This document shows positions 7,814 through 17,013 of a stretch of DNA of 33,068 nucleotides, one piece after another. The DNA lies in assembly GCA_903861195.1 (NCBI GenBank), contig CAIOTJ010000168.1:1-33068 (forward strand). The letters run 5' to 3'. The notes under the pieces were generated by a model that saw only the letters and a program-made list of their open reading frames with translations, was not told the DNA's origin and searched no databases. A program made the position numbers and the translations under genes. Source of the stretch: an uncultured Planctomycetaceae bacterium. GTDB lineage: Bacteria > Planctomycetota > Planctomycetia > Planctomycetales > Planctomycetaceae. How positions within the stretch are numbered: the stretch's first letter is position 1; each line of letters opens with the position of its first letter.

Positions 7814-8679
7814 TGTCCCCCGCCTCTGTTCACGATTGGGAGTTTTGGCGCGACTGGTGCCAATCGGCCCGGCCGGCGGAGAGGCTGCATGCGCTGCGGG
7901 CGACGGGCGCCCTGCGGTTGTTGCCCGAGCTGCAGGCGTTGGTGGGGGTGCCGCAGGATCCAGAGTGGCATCCGGAGGGGGATGTGTGGGTGCACACGCT
8001 GCTGGTCTGTGATGCGGCGGCAGCGATTGCGGACCGGGACGGGTTGGACGCTTCCGACCGACAGGAACTGCTGCTGGCCGCGTTGTGCCACGACCTGGGC
8101 AAGCCGGCGACCACGCGGTTGGAGACCGGGCGGTGGCGTGCGCCGGGGCATGCAGAGGCGGGGATCGAGCCGACCGGGACGTTATTGAACCGGATGCAGG
8201 CCCCACCGGAACGACTCGATGCCGTGCGGCCGTTGGTGCGCGAGCACCTGGTGCATGCCCAGACCGGCATGTCGGGCCGGGCGATGCGGCGGATGCTGCG
8301 GCGGTTGCAACCGGCATCGCTGACTCAGTTGGTGCGACTGATCGAGGCCGACCTGTCGGGCCGGCCTCCGTTGCCGCGGAAGCTCACCCCGGCTGTGAGC
8401 GACTGGGTGGCCCGGGTCAACCTGCAGTTGTCACGCGAACAGGCCGACACGGCGACTGCGAATGCAGCGACACCGCTGCTGCAGGGCCGACACTTGATCG
8501 CGCTGGGCCACAAGCCAGCCGTCTGGTTTGGCGAGGTGCTGCGCGAGTGCCATGCCGCGCAGCTGGCGGGGGAGTTCTGCGACGAGGCGGGGGGGCTGGA
8601 AATCCTTCAGGAACGTTTGGCGGAGCGCCGAGCGGCCGGCTGGCAGAACAGTGCGGGTGCCGCTGCCCCTTGCGACTGA
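7813..8679 (+). CDS. Stand-alone HD-domain protein related to the HD half of CCA-adding enzymes
   Basis: A 288-residue protein with metal-binding HD residues H61, H93-D94 and H113. The blocks WHPEGDVWVHT (52-62), LCHDLGKP (91-98), GHAEAG (112-117) and a later EADLSGR occur in the same order as in the C-terminal HD domain of E. coli-type CCA-adding enzymes. In those enzymes the HD domain has 2',3'-cyclic phosphodiesterase and phosphatase activity. The polymerase head domain is missing, and instead the gene overlaps by one base a separate nucleotidyltransferase gene. Together the pair looks like a split, rearranged version of a nucleotidyltransferase-HD enzyme. The C-terminal ~80 residues after the HD core are unassigned. 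Function in RNA end processing is inferred. Confidence 0.8.
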   Translation: MSPASVHDWEFWRDWCQSARPAERLHALRATGALRLLPELQALVGVPQDPEWHPEGDVWVHTLLVCDAAAAIADRDGLDASDRQELLLAALCHDLGKPATTRLETGRWRAPGHAEAGIEPTGTLLNRMQAPPERLDAVRPLVREHLVHAQTGMSGRAMRRMLRRLQPASLTQLVRLIEADLSGRPPLPRKLTPAVSDWVARVNLQLSREQADTATANAATPLLQGRHLIALGHKPAVWFGEVLRECHAAQLAGEFCDEAGGLEILQERLAERRAAGWQNSAGAAAPCD

Positions 8680-8844
8680 GAGTTGCGTCTGTCGCGCCAG
8701 GGGTTGACCGGGTGGCAGCCCTGTTGCGTGGATACCGATCGGTCGTGGCCTGACCGCGACCCCGAGCAGCCCGGCAGGCCCGGTGCCCGGCTGCAGTCAT
8801 TGGCGAGAACTGACTCCCCACTGAAGGAAACTGCAGGTCTCTGC

Positions 8845-8874
8845 TTGCAGCCCAGCGACTCTTACCTGTACAAT
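8845..8874 (+). promoter_or_regulatory. Candidate sigma-70-type promoter for the DUF1501 gene
   Basis: TTGCAG (8845-8850) and TACAAT (8869-8874) are separated by 18 bases, close to the standard spacing, and lie about 50 bases ahead of the DUF1501 start. This is a pattern match only, and planctomycete promoters are poorly defined. Confidence 0.45.
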
Positions 8875-8924
8875 AGACAATACATTGAAGACACCGGGTC
8901 ACGAACGCACTGGGAAAACCCTCC

Positions 8925-10364
8925 ATGCATTCACCGTTCCTCTCCTCCCGCCGTCAATTCGCGCAGGGTTTGGCGTGGGGCGGGCTGGGCCTTGGCTGCG
9001 GTCTGGGTTTTGGCCAGCCGGGTGGGAACGCCTCAACCGGCACCGTCCGGGCGAAGCGCTGCCTGATGCTGTTTTTGTTCGGAGGCCCGGCCCAGTCCGA
9101 CACCTTCGACCTCAAGCCCGAAGCCCCCGTCGAGTATCGGGGTGAATTCAACCCGATCGAGACATCGGTTCCCGGGATGTTGTGGACCGAGCATCTGCCC
9201 CGATTGGCCCGCCTGGCCCAGCACATCGCCCTGGTCCGGTCGGTGACGATGAGCGAAGAGAGCATTGGCGATCATCATGCCGACACCTACTACTTGCTGA
9301 CCGGCCATCGCCCCGACCGCTCATTTTTCGTTGAAGGGATCAATCGCAAGCCTCGGGAAGACGATGTCCCCTGTCTCAACTCGGCCGTGGCCCGCGCGCT
9401 CGGCCACCCCCCCGACCTGCCAGGAGTCGTGCAGTTGCCCGCCCTGTCGGGGGAAGTGACGAACTACATCAATCCGGGACAGTTCAGCGGGCGGCTGGGA
9501 CCCCGGCATGCGCCGCTGCTGGTGCGGGGAGCGATCGAACAGCCGCGGGATCTGGCCGCTCCGGATTTCGTGCTCCCCTCGGACCTGCCCGGTACCCGCC
9601 TCGACCACCGTCGAAACCTGTTGACAGCCCTCGACCAATGGCAACGCGCTGGAGAGTCGGCCCTGGACATTCGGAGTGGTCGTTCCACTGGGGAAGCCGC
9701 GAGCCTGGCGACCTGGAGTGTGCATGAACGCCGGGCGTTTGAACTGCTCACATCGCCGGGGGTGAAGCGGGCGTTTGACGTGACCCGCGAGCCCGACGAG
9801 ACCCGGTTGCGTTATGGGGAAGACATCAATGGGCAGAGCCTGCTGCTGGCCCGCCGACTGCTGGAAGCGGGAGTTCCCTCGGTGGCGGTGCACTGGATTG
9901 GACGACGGGTGGGGGCGGGGCTGAGCTGGGACACACACTCCGACAACTTCGGACAATTGAAGAACGCGCTGCTGCCCGCGCTCGATGCGGGACTCTCGGC
10001 CCTGCTGCAGGATCTGCACGACCGGGGGTTGCTGGAGGAGACGGTGGTGTTCGTGGCGGGCGAAATGGGGCGGACTCCGAAGGTTGGGGATCCTCGCACA
10101 GGGGGGAAGGGACCTCCGGGACGCGATCACTGGATCCACCTGATGCCGGCGCTGTTCGCCGGGGGAGGAATTCGCGGGGGACAAGTTTATGGCGCGTCGG
10201 ATCGGGTGGCGGCCTATCCGGCAGAGCACCCCGTCCGGCCGGGAGACCTCGCGGCGACCCTGTTCGAGTCCCTGGGAATTCCCCCGGATTTCGCCTACCA
10301 GGACCGCGAGGGGCGCACCTTCCGGCTGTTGGAGGAGGGGCGGCCGCTGCCGCTGTTTGGCTGA
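8925..10364 (+). CDS. DUF1501 protein, Tat-exported
   Basis: A 479-residue protein of the DUF1501 family, distantly related to sulfatases and alkaline phosphatases and strongly expanded in planctomycetes. The N-terminus has a twin-arginine motif (SRRQFAQG, residues 8-15) followed by a Gly-rich hydrophobic stretch, so it should be exported folded by the Tat system. Family blocks seen are the early CLMLFLFGGPAQSDTFDLKP with its Gly-Gly and Asp, a GDHHADTYYLLTGH segment, an HWIGRR...WDTH segment and a late EMGRTPK...GRDHW segment. The Asp and His residues would fit a metal site as in the sulfatase fold. The substrate is unknown. DUF1501 genes in these bacteria often sit beside a DUF1549/DUF1553 cytochrome-like gene; none is present here. 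Confidence 0.9.
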   Translation: MHSPFLSSRRQFAQGLAWGGLGLGCGLGFGQPGGNASTGTVRAKRCLMLFLFGGPAQSDTFDLKPEAPVEYRGEFNPIETSVPGMLWTEHLPRLARLAQHIALVRSVTMSEESIGDHHADTYYLLTGHRPDRSFFVEGINRKPREDDVPCLNSAVARALGHPPDLPGVVQLPALSGEVTNYINPGQFSGRLGPRHAPLLVRGAIEQPRDLAAPDFVLPSDLPGTRLDHRRNLLTALDQWQRAGESALDIRSGRSTGEAASLATWSVHERRAFELLTSPGVKRAFDVTREPDETRLRYGEDINGQSLLLARRLLEAGVPSVAVHWIGRRVGAGLSWDTHSDNFGQLKNALLPALDAGLSALLQDLHDRGLLEETVVFVAGEMGRTPKVGDPRTGGKGPPGRDHWIHLMPALFAGGGIRGGQVYGASDRVAAYPAEHPVRPGDLAATLFESLGIPPDFAYQDREGRTFRLLEEGRPLPLFG

Positions 10365-10514
10365 GTCGATCATCTGCGAAGGGTTGCCGTGGCGATGCCC
10401 AGGCGTCGCGTCGGGGATTTGATCTCCCCACGAGGGCGACCCCTTGTGTCCCCGCCCCTGGTTCGGTTACCAACACGGTTCAACGAACCCGCTTCGCCTC
10501 CGCAGGATTCTCTG

Positions 10515-11801
10515 ATGACAACGCTGTGCGCCCGCGTTTTGATCTCGGCCGTGGTGACCCTGTTCCTGTTGTCGGCCTCGGCAGTGCGCGCCCAGGCTCC
10601 CCTGGAGATTCCCGCGACCGATGAAGGCGTGCCAGGAGCCGGGCCCATCCGGCGCTACGATTGGTTCCGCGACCTGTGGAAATCGCGGCGGTCTGAATGG
10701 GTCAAGCAGCGCGAGTCCCAGCAGGGGGCGGTGGTCTTCCTGGGAGACTCCATTACCCAAGGGTTTGGGGATGACTTTCGCAAGGCGTTTCCCGGACTCA
10801 AGCTCGCCAACCGGGGCATCAGTGGTGACACCACCCGTGGCATGCTGCTGCGGCTCAAGGACGATGTGCTGGTGCTGAAACCTCGCGCAGTCGTCATTCT
10901 CGCCGGAACCAACGATCTCGAAGAAAAGGCCGAACCCGAAACGATTGCCGGAAATCTCAAGCTGATCATCGCGGCCCTCAAGCAGCACGACCCCAAGCTG
11001 CCGGTGGTGGTCTGCCAGGTGTTTCCCGCGTCGGCCAACATGAAGCGGCCCGCTGAGAAAATCCGCAAGATCAACGAACTCTACGCCGGTGTGGTGAAGA
11101 CCGAGCCGCAAGTCACTCTGATTGACACCTGGACGCTCTTCGCGAATGACCAGGGGGATGCCAAGCCCGCCGAGTTCCCGGATCTGCTGCACCCGAATGA
11201 AGCTGGCTACGCCAAGTGGGTCGCAGCCCTGCGGCCGATCTTCGCAACGCTGGGTCTGGTCGAAACCGAGCCTGACGCGTTCCAGCCCGAGCCTGGGTTC
11301 ACCAGCCTGTTCAACGGGAAGGACCTGACCGGCTGGGGATTTCGCGAAGGACAGACGCTCACGCCGAAAGGGAACTTCGACGGCAAGACCGCCAGCGATG
11401 ACGGACGGTATGTCGCGAAGAATGGCCGGTTGATTGTGGCGACCCCCCCTGAAGGACGCAGGATCCAACAGCTCTGGACCACGCGGGAGTTTCCCAAAAA
11501 CTTCGTTCTGAAGCTGGAATTCCGGGCGACTCCCAATGCCGACAGCGGGGTCTTCGTCCGACAACCGCAGCTGCAGTGCCGGGATTATCCTCTCGCCGGC
11601 CCCTACAAATCGCTGCAAAAATACAAGCCGCAGGACTGGAATGAACTGGTCATCACCTGTCGCGACAACATCGCCCACTGCACCTGCAACGGGGAAGTGC
11701 TGGAGGCGGAACTCAAACTGCCCGCCACCGGACCGATTGGTCTGGAAGGAGATCGCGGCCAGATGGAATATCGCCGGATTCGGCTGCAGGAACTGCCGTA
11801 G
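10515..11801 (+). CDS. Secreted SGNH/GDSL hydrolase fused to a DUF1080 domain
   Basis: A 428-residue secreted protein. Residues 1-26 form a signal peptide ending near VRAQA. An SGNH hydrolase domain follows: block I GDSITQGFG with S79, a GISGDTTRG block with its Gly, block III GTND with N133, and block V with D223 and H226 (DLLHPNEAGY). That is a complete Ser-His-Asp esterase set. From about 260 a DUF1080 (concanavalin-like, 3-keto-disaccharide hydrolase) domain begins with FTSLFNGKDLTGW and continues to the end. The combination suggests removal of acyl groups from a sugar polymer that the second domain binds or cleaves. ATG at 10515 is chosen because the signal peptide begins there; the frame extends 42 codons upstream without similarity. 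Confidence 0.9.
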   Translation: MTTLCARVLISAVVTLFLLSASAVRAQAPLEIPATDEGVPGAGPIRRYDWFRDLWKSRRSEWVKQRESQQGAVVFLGDSITQGFGDDFRKAFPGLKLANRGISGDTTRGMLLRLKDDVLVLKPRAVVILAGTNDLEEKAEPETIAGNLKLIIAALKQHDPKLPVVVCQVFPASANMKRPAEKIRKINELYAGVVKTEPQVTLIDTWTLFANDQGDAKPAEFPDLLHPNEAGYAKWVAALRPIFATLGLVETEPDAFQPEPGFTSLFNGKDLTGWGFREGQTLTPKGNFDGKTASDDGRYVAKNGRLIVATPPEGRRIQQLWTTREFPKNFVLKLEFRATPNADSGVFVRQPQLQCRDYPLAGPYKSLQKYKPQDWNELVITCRDNIAHCTCNGEVLEAELKLPATGPIGLEGDRGQMEYRRIRLQELP

Positions 11802-11826
11802 TACGGACCACTTGGCCCAAGGACAT

Positions 11827-11855
11827 GGCCGACGGAGGCTCAGGCTCCGTTGGCC
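11827..11855. terminator. Hairpin between convergent genes
   Basis: An 11-bp stem GGCCGACGGAG/CTCCGTTGGCC with one G-T pair and a 7-base loop lies 26 bases after the SGNH gene and before the 3' end of the convergent hydrolase gene. There is no T-run, so intrinsic termination is possible but not proven. It may instead be another palindromic repeat. Confidence 0.45.
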
Positions 11856-11913
11856 GCTGGTGGAATCGGGGAAATTTGTCCGCGACGGTGCGCGGCGATC
11901 CGCTCTGGGGCTG

Positions 11914-13203
11914 TCAGGCGAGGTGCCGCCCCAGCCAATCGAACGCCGCGCTCTGCATCGCCCGATCAAACTTGTGTCCCCCGGAGTAAAACTCGCCGCG
12001 GTACATCGCGGGAGCCCCGGCTCGTTGAAACACCTCGGCCAGCATGCGATCAGCCCGATGCATTTCTTCGAGGGTATACAGGGCGTCTTCGTTGCAGTTC
12101 TGGACCAGTGTGGGAAGGGGGGCGCGCAGGCCGAGGATCTCGGGGAATTCCAACTGCCTGGGGAGCAGGGGAATGTAGGTCATCCAGGTGTGTGTAAAGC
12201 ACTTGTCGAGCAGGAAGTCGCGCCAGGTCGACATAAACCCGACCGCTACCGCGCAGCGGATTCGCTCATCGAGGCCCCCCAGGTAAACAGTGCGCAGGCC
12301 TCCGCCCGAGAGCCCTGCACAGCCGACACGGCGGGCATCGACCTCGGGGCGGCTGCAGAGCACGTCGAGCGCCCGCTGGTCTTCGACCAGGTACATGCCG
12401 GGCCAGGTGGTCCCGGCACACAACAGGCTCTTGGCGAAGATGTGTTCGTGAGCGGCGGCGAAGGCGTTGTACTTGCGGATCCCCTCCAGATCATTGGGGG
12501 CAGGGTCGACCCCATCACCCCGCAGGCGGGGGGGAACATCGGCCACCCGCACCCGACGGCTGCCGAAGGGAAAGGTGTCGTGCACCAGCACCACATACCC
12601 CCGGTGAGCCGCCTCGTTGGCCCACGCCAACCCCTCGTAACTCTGCTGTTGGTGCTGGACCTGCACCTCCCAGGGTTGATCGTCGGTGCGGGCAATCTTG
12701 CGCCAGCCGAGATACTTGTTGCCCCCATGGTCGTGCAGTGCCAACAGGCCGGGCAGCGGCCCCTGGGCATCCCGCGGCTTCAGCAGCACCGCTTCGGTTC
12801 GGGGTCCCACCGGCAGCTGCCACGAGAGGTGCTCGACGATCAGCCCCCGGTGCTCGTGGCGACTGTCGACCCGCACCTCGGGAGACCCTCCCAAATCAAC
12901 CGGGGCGAGGCATTCGCGGGTCCGTTGGCGGGCCGTCGAGCGCCATACTGCCAGATCGTTCCATTGCCCGGTCCGCAACGAGAGCCACCCGGGACGGTCA
13001 CCCAAGACCTGCCCAGCCAGCCAGGGACCGTAGGGGCCCACCATGTTGGGGCGAGCCAGAGGATTCTCGGCTCCCTCGGCCAGGGCACCTGCGAGCGGGG
13101 CGGCCTCCGCCATCAGGGATGAATTGGCTGACCAGGCCGCCAGGGCTGACCATCCAACGGCTTCAAGGAACTGACGACGGTCGACGGGATGGGGCTCGGA
13201 CAT
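11914..13203 (-). CDS. Alpha/beta hydrolase with Tat signal (dienelactone hydrolase/acetyl xylan esterase type)
   Basis: A 429-residue protein with a twin-arginine signal (DRRQFLEAVG, residues 8-17, then a hydrophobic Ala-rich stretch). A nucleophile elbow GLSGG places the catalytic serine at S299. A GGNKYLGW segment after HDHG fits the oxyanion hole, and H410 in SGGHKFD is the likely catalytic histidine. Such large Tat-exported hydrolases are common in planctomycetes and are thought to deacylate sugars. The gene starts inside the 3' end of a possible small lipoprotein frame on the same strand and converges on the SGNH gene. Confidence 0.85.
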   Translation of the reverse strand: MSEPHPVDRRQFLEAVGWSALAAWSANSSLMAEAAPLAGALAEGAENPLARPNMVGPYGPWLAGQVLGDRPGWLSLRTGQWNDLAVWRSTARQRTRECLAPVDLGGSPEVRVDSRHEHRGLIVEHLSWQLPVGPRTEAVLLKPRDAQGPLPGLLALHDHGGNKYLGWRKIARTDDQPWEVQVQHQQQSYEGLAWANEAAHRGYVVLVHDTFPFGSRRVRVADVPPRLRGDGVDPAPNDLEGIRKYNAFAAAHEHIFAKSLLCAGTTWPGMYLVEDQRALDVLCSRPEVDARRVGCAGLSGGGLRTVYLGGLDERIRCAVAVGFMSTWRDFLLDKCFTHTWMTYIPLLPRQLEFPEILGLRAPLPTLVQNCNEDALYTLEEMHRADRMLAEVFQRAGAPAMYRGEFYSGGHKFDRAMQSAAFDWLGRHLA

Positions 13204-13574
13204 GGTGGGGAGGGAGAGAGTGGGGCCGGGTCGATGGAAATTACCGCCATAGCCAAACCCTTGATGTCAGCACGCCCGGATACGGCATCGGCCCGGGTTT
13301 GGTCGCGGTCAGGCTTGCGCCGCTTTGGGGGAGTGGCTTCGCTGGGTGTCTGTTCGCTCCCAGACGCCATCGGATTACGTAGCTCGCCCAAGATCTGCCC
13401 ATCGTCAAGCTGGAGTGGATCGTCTTCAAGCAGAACGGTGACCGAAGCCGACATCGCCCGGAAGACCTGAGGCGCAGGGAGCGATGGGGGCACAGGGCGG
13501 GGGAAGATACAGGCGATCAGCACGGGAGAGCCGAGCGCCGCCACGAGCGCAAGCCAGGATCTTGTCGAGTTCAT
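13113..13574 (-). CDS. Possible small lipoprotein
   Basis: A 153-residue frame starting with ATG. Its first 22 residues look like a lipoprotein signal: one arginine, a hydrophobic core and a lipobox LIAC with C22. The rest is Pro/Ser-rich with an acidic patch (EDDPLQLDDGQ) and a basic one (PPKRRKPDRDQ). The last 91 bases overlap the start of the Tat hydrolase in another frame, which is unusual and lowers confidence. No family is recognised. Confidence 0.35.
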   Translation of the reverse strand: MNSTRSWLALVAALGSPVLIACIFPRPVPPSLPAPQVFRAMSASVTVLLEDDPLQLDDGQILGELRNPMASGSEQTPSEATPPKRRKPDRDQTRADAVSGRADIKGLAMAVISIDPAPLSPSPPCPSPIPSTVVSSLKPLDGQPWRPGQPIHP

Positions 13575-13627
13575 GACGGGGAACCAGGGCAGAGGACGGC
13601 AACAGCGAAATCTGTTACCTCCAGATC

Positions 13628-13648
13628 ATTCGTCTCCGGGAGACGAAT
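13628..13648. promoter_or_regulatory. Perfect 9-bp inverted repeat
   Basis: ATTCGTCTC and GAGACGAAT flank a CGG loop. The hairpin lies downstream of the minus-strand YheT-like gene and upstream of the possible lipoprotein, so it could be a terminator without a T-run or a protein-binding site. The sequence cannot tell which. Confidence 0.45.
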
Positions 13649-13818
13649 CTTGAGAGAGCGTTGAGCGGCGGGCCGATTCTAAAAAGACACATGGAAAAAT
13701 GCGCGACCGAATCGGGTTTCGGATGGCCGCCAGTCGCGTTCTGTCCCGAAATGTGCCAGCGTGTTCAGTGGCCGTCCCGCGGGTCAACCCCCGACGGAGA
13801 ATCCCTCGGTCCAATCGG

Positions 13819-14802
13819 TCAGGTATGCAACACCCAGTCCACCACGCGCCAGTCGAGCCACCAATGGTCGGGATCATTTCCACCCCTGGAAACAAATCCC
13901 AGATGACCTCCTCCATCAACCAAATGCGCTGTCACCGCCGCGGGACACACAGCCTGACGCAGGGGTTGGGGATCGACCATCGGGTCATCGTGGGCCGCCA
14001 GAATGGTGGTGGGCACACGGATCTGGGGAATGAATTGGAGGGGGCTCGATTCCTGGTAGTAATCGGCGGCACTGGCGAACCCCCCCAGCGGCGCGGTGAA
14101 GACATCGTCGAATTCCTCAATGGAGCGGGGGGGCCGGCGAAAAGTGACCCGCGGGGCCTGTGGGTTGGCCGCCTGCCAGCGGACAACATGCTCGCGCAAC
14201 AGACGGGCAAAGTACTGGTCGTAGAGTCGGTGAAGTCCCCGCTGGAGAGACCGAACACAGCGCTGCAATTCGAGAGGTGGACAGGCCGCAAACACCGACT
14301 CGAGCCGGGGTGGGGCCAAATGGGGGGCCTCGCCGGCCATTTTCAGTACAAGACTTCCTCCCATCGAAAAGCCAACTAGGGCGATGGGAGAATCTGGGCA
14401 GAACTCGGTCAGCCACCAGAGCGCCGCCCGGATATCATCTGAACGCCCACAGTGATAGGCCCGCCGGGCCAGGGTCAAGCCTGCCCCACAGGTGCGCTGG
14501 TCGAGGCGGAAGGTCCGCACGCCGCGCGTGTTCAATCGGGCAGCAATTCGGCGCATGTATGGGCTGGCATGACTTCCCGCGAGGCCATGCACCAACAGCG
14601 CGACCCGCTCACCCGCCTGCCACTGCGGGGGGAGATCGTCGTGCAATACCAACGCGTCCCCATCCGTCAGGGGAACCTGATACTGTCGGGACGTCTCGGG
14701 GGGAAATCGCTGCCGGGCCCAGACCCCCGCGAGGGTCTGGCGATGTCCTCCCCGCAGAATCCACGGGGCTTTGAAGGAGTGGGCCAAAGGAGAACGGGAC
14801 AT
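13819..14802 (-). CDS. YheT-like alpha/beta hydrolase
   Basis: A 327-residue cytoplasmic alpha/beta hydrolase of the YheT/COG0429 type. Markers are the opening FKAPWILRGGHRQTL (10-24), an oxyanion loop HGLAGS (72-77), the family's DQRTCG segment (101-106) and the nucleophile elbow GFSMGG with S146. An Asp in LAAHDDPMVD and a His in GGGHLGF complete the likely triad. Members hydrolyse esters, but the physiological substrate is unknown. ATG at 14802 is preferred; a GTG ten codons upstream is also possible. The 800 bases upstream have no clear gene. Confidence 0.87.
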   Translation of the reverse strand: MSRSPLAHSFKAPWILRGGHRQTLAGVWARQRFPPETSRQYQVPLTDGDALVLHDDLPPQWQAGERVALLVHGLAGSHASPYMRRIAARLNTRGVRTFRLDQRTCGAGLTLARRAYHCGRSDDIRAALWWLTEFCPDSPIALVGFSMGGSLVLKMAGEAPHLAPPRLESVFAACPPLELQRCVRSLQRGLHRLYDQYFARLLREHVVRWQAANPQAPRVTFRRPPRSIEEFDDVFTAPLGGFASAADYYQESSPLQFIPQIRVPTTILAAHDDPMVDPQPLRQAVCPAAVTAHLVDGGGHLGFVSRGGNDPDHWWLDWRVVDWVLHT

Positions 14803-15611
14803 GGCGGTGGAGTGCGAAATCCAGATCGGCACGGGGTGGCGCTGACAGGGCCATTCTGTGCCAGGTTGGCGGGAGACCGCCAGTCTTCCCGCGGAAGTTT
14901 GTGCGAGCGGCGGGCCAGATCCCGTGACGGCTCAAGAACCGCCCGGGGAAAACCCTGTGAAGAAAGCAACCGCAGACCGTTACAAGTTCTACCGACCTGT
15001 CGCCGGACCAGCGGCCAAATCGAGCGTGGCGAACACGGACCTCTTCGCCAAAACCAAGTCCGCCATCTCACCCCGACGAGCAAGATGGACTGACGGGTTG
15101 AATTGGACACACACTAGTCGATCGCCGGAGAGACGATCGCTGGAACTCCACCGAATGACCCAGGCGAGGATTGCAATTCCCGCCAAATCGGTCCACCTCA
15201 TCGAACCGCCAAAGGGAACCCAAATTGCAATAAATAAAGGTCAACGCTCAGCTACCGGCAAAAAACCGCGGAGCCGCCGCACGGCCAAAGGGGGGGCCAA
15301 TGATGCCATGCGACGACTCGCGGCTTTTCGATGAGTTCCACCCTCCCTTGCGGAAGTTCTGGAAACTGTGGGGTTTGTGTCCTCAGGTGTTTAGTCTCCG
15401 ACCGCTCAGGAAAACCGCCGGGGTGGTTTTAATTTTGGGTCCATCACCCGAATCAGTGGGTAAAAAGTGGAGAGTAAAGCGGGGATCCTGCGCGGGCTCG
15501 ACAGAATTGGGCGAGGGCGGCACTGATGGAAGCAACCGCATCCCGTGGACTGGAGAGTCATCTGGGAACTAAAGACAACCGGCCAACGCCCCACGGAGCC
15601 ACAGGATACAA
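14803..15611. other. Gene-free stretch, including a hairpin ahead of the IS relic
   Basis: No credible gene. A Lys/Arg-rich frame on the plus strand and a short hydrophobic frame on the minus strand match nothing recognised. At 15411-15430 AAAACCGCC and GGTGGTTTT form a terminator-like hairpin in both directions, about 180 bases before the ISL3-like relic. It could mark the old left flank of that element, but no matching right end was found. Confidence 0.4.
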
Positions 15612-16914
15612 ATGCCGACCATCCTCTGTCGGCGGGAGAAACATAAGTCGTTCGTGTACGGGGAGATGCCCCTGGCGGAGACCGGTTCGGAGCCTCGCCT
15701 GTTAATCCGGATGAAGCTGCGACGGGGAAGTCGTCTGGTGTGCTCAGAGTGTGGGAGGCGCGGCCCGGGAGTATGACCAACTGAAGGAGCGGGAGTACGA
15801 ATACCTGACGCAGTGGAGGCTTGAGGTGTTTTTGGTGTACTGGATGTGGCGGGTGCACTGACGAAACTGCGGGAGCCGCGCGGAACAGTTTCCGTGGGCT
15901 GACGGGAAGCATCGTCAGATGAGAAAGTACCAATGGTACTCCGCGAAGTGGCCGCAATGGCTGTCGTGGCACGTGGTGGCGGATGTATTCGGGACGAGCT
16001 GGGAGAGTATGTATCACCCGGTGCGGATGGCGGTGGAAAGGGGGATTTTGGATCGGGAAATGACGGGAATTACGCTGATTGGAATCGATGAGATCGCCTG
16101 CTGGAGGGGCATCGGGATGTGACGCTGGTGTACCCGATCAATGAGGGTTGCCAGCTTCGACTGTCTATCGGGAAAGACCGGACGGAGGCGGGCCTGCGGG
16201 GGTTCTTCGCGCCGTTGTCCGAGGAAGTCAAGAGGGGCATCCAGTTTGTCTGCAGCGAGATGTGGCAACCATAACTGAAGGTGATTCATGAACAAATTGT
16301 CCAGGCGGTGCATGTGCTGGACCGGTTTCACATTATGACGCATTTCAGCACGGTGGTGGATGAAGTCCGGGCGAGTGAGTCGCGAGAGCTGAAACGAGCG
16401 GGATCAGAGCCGGTGTGAAACACACACGGTGTTGTCTGCTGAAGCGAACAGAGAACCTGCCGCAGTCGCGGTCGATCCGGCTGCGGGAGTTGGTGAAGCT
16501 GAACTTGCGATTTGTGAGGGCATACCTGCTGTAGGAAGATTTCCAGTGGTTCGGGGAGAACCGGTCTGTGCAGGTGGCGATGCGCTTTCTGGAAGACTGA
16601 TGCCGGGAAGACGATACGGCCACGGCTAGAACCGATGAAGCGGGTGGCGCGAATGCTGCGTCACCATCAGCCCCTGATCCGCAACTGGTTTGTGGCGCGG
16701 GGCACGATTTGCGGGGGTGTTGTGGAGGGACTCAATAAACAGGCGAAACTGATCATAAAAAAGCGTTTGGATTTCGGGAGCTGAAAACCCTGGAAATCGA
16801 ATTGAATGATCAATCTCGTAACCTGCCCAGGCAGGACTTCACTTCACCGACAGATTTCGGCGAGGAGGCAGTATTGTCTCCTTGGCCGGCGGATTATTTT
16901 AAAGAACATAAATA
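15612..16914 (+). pseudogene. Decayed ISL3-family transposase
   Basis: Pieces of an ISL3 (DDE) transposase occur in order but in shifting frames. They are an N-terminal zinc-finger part with LVCSECGRRGPG (around 15740-15770), a second finger RVH-stop-RNCG (a stop replacing a Cys) and PWADGKHRQ (to 15920). Next come LSWHVVADVFGTSWESMYHPV and IGIDEIACW (to 16105). Later pieces are a DRFHIMTHFSTVVDEVR block (16319-16370), MKRVARMLRHHQPLIRNWFVARG (from 16634) and a final KAFGFRELKTLEIEL. At least four stops and two or more frameshifts break it, so it cannot make a working enzyme. The ends and inverted repeats of the element could not be fixed; the end given is the last stop in the final frame. 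Confidence 0.8.
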
Positions 16915-17013
16915 GCGCCTTTTGTGGTCTGTAAAGCAGGTCCTTTGGCATAAACATGAACTGTCAGCATTAGTCTGCGGCACACCAACGCGGTGAACAA
17001 CTGAAGTATCCTG

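Noticed and set aside
11536-13122. A 528-codon open frame on the plus strand
   Set aside because: It lies opposite the Tat hydrolase gene, whose frame has a signal peptide and catalytic residues; the plus-strand product has none.
14858-15334. A 158-codon Lys/Arg-rich frame
   Set aside because: No start signal, no domain and a composition unlike the neighbouring genes; treated as non-coding.
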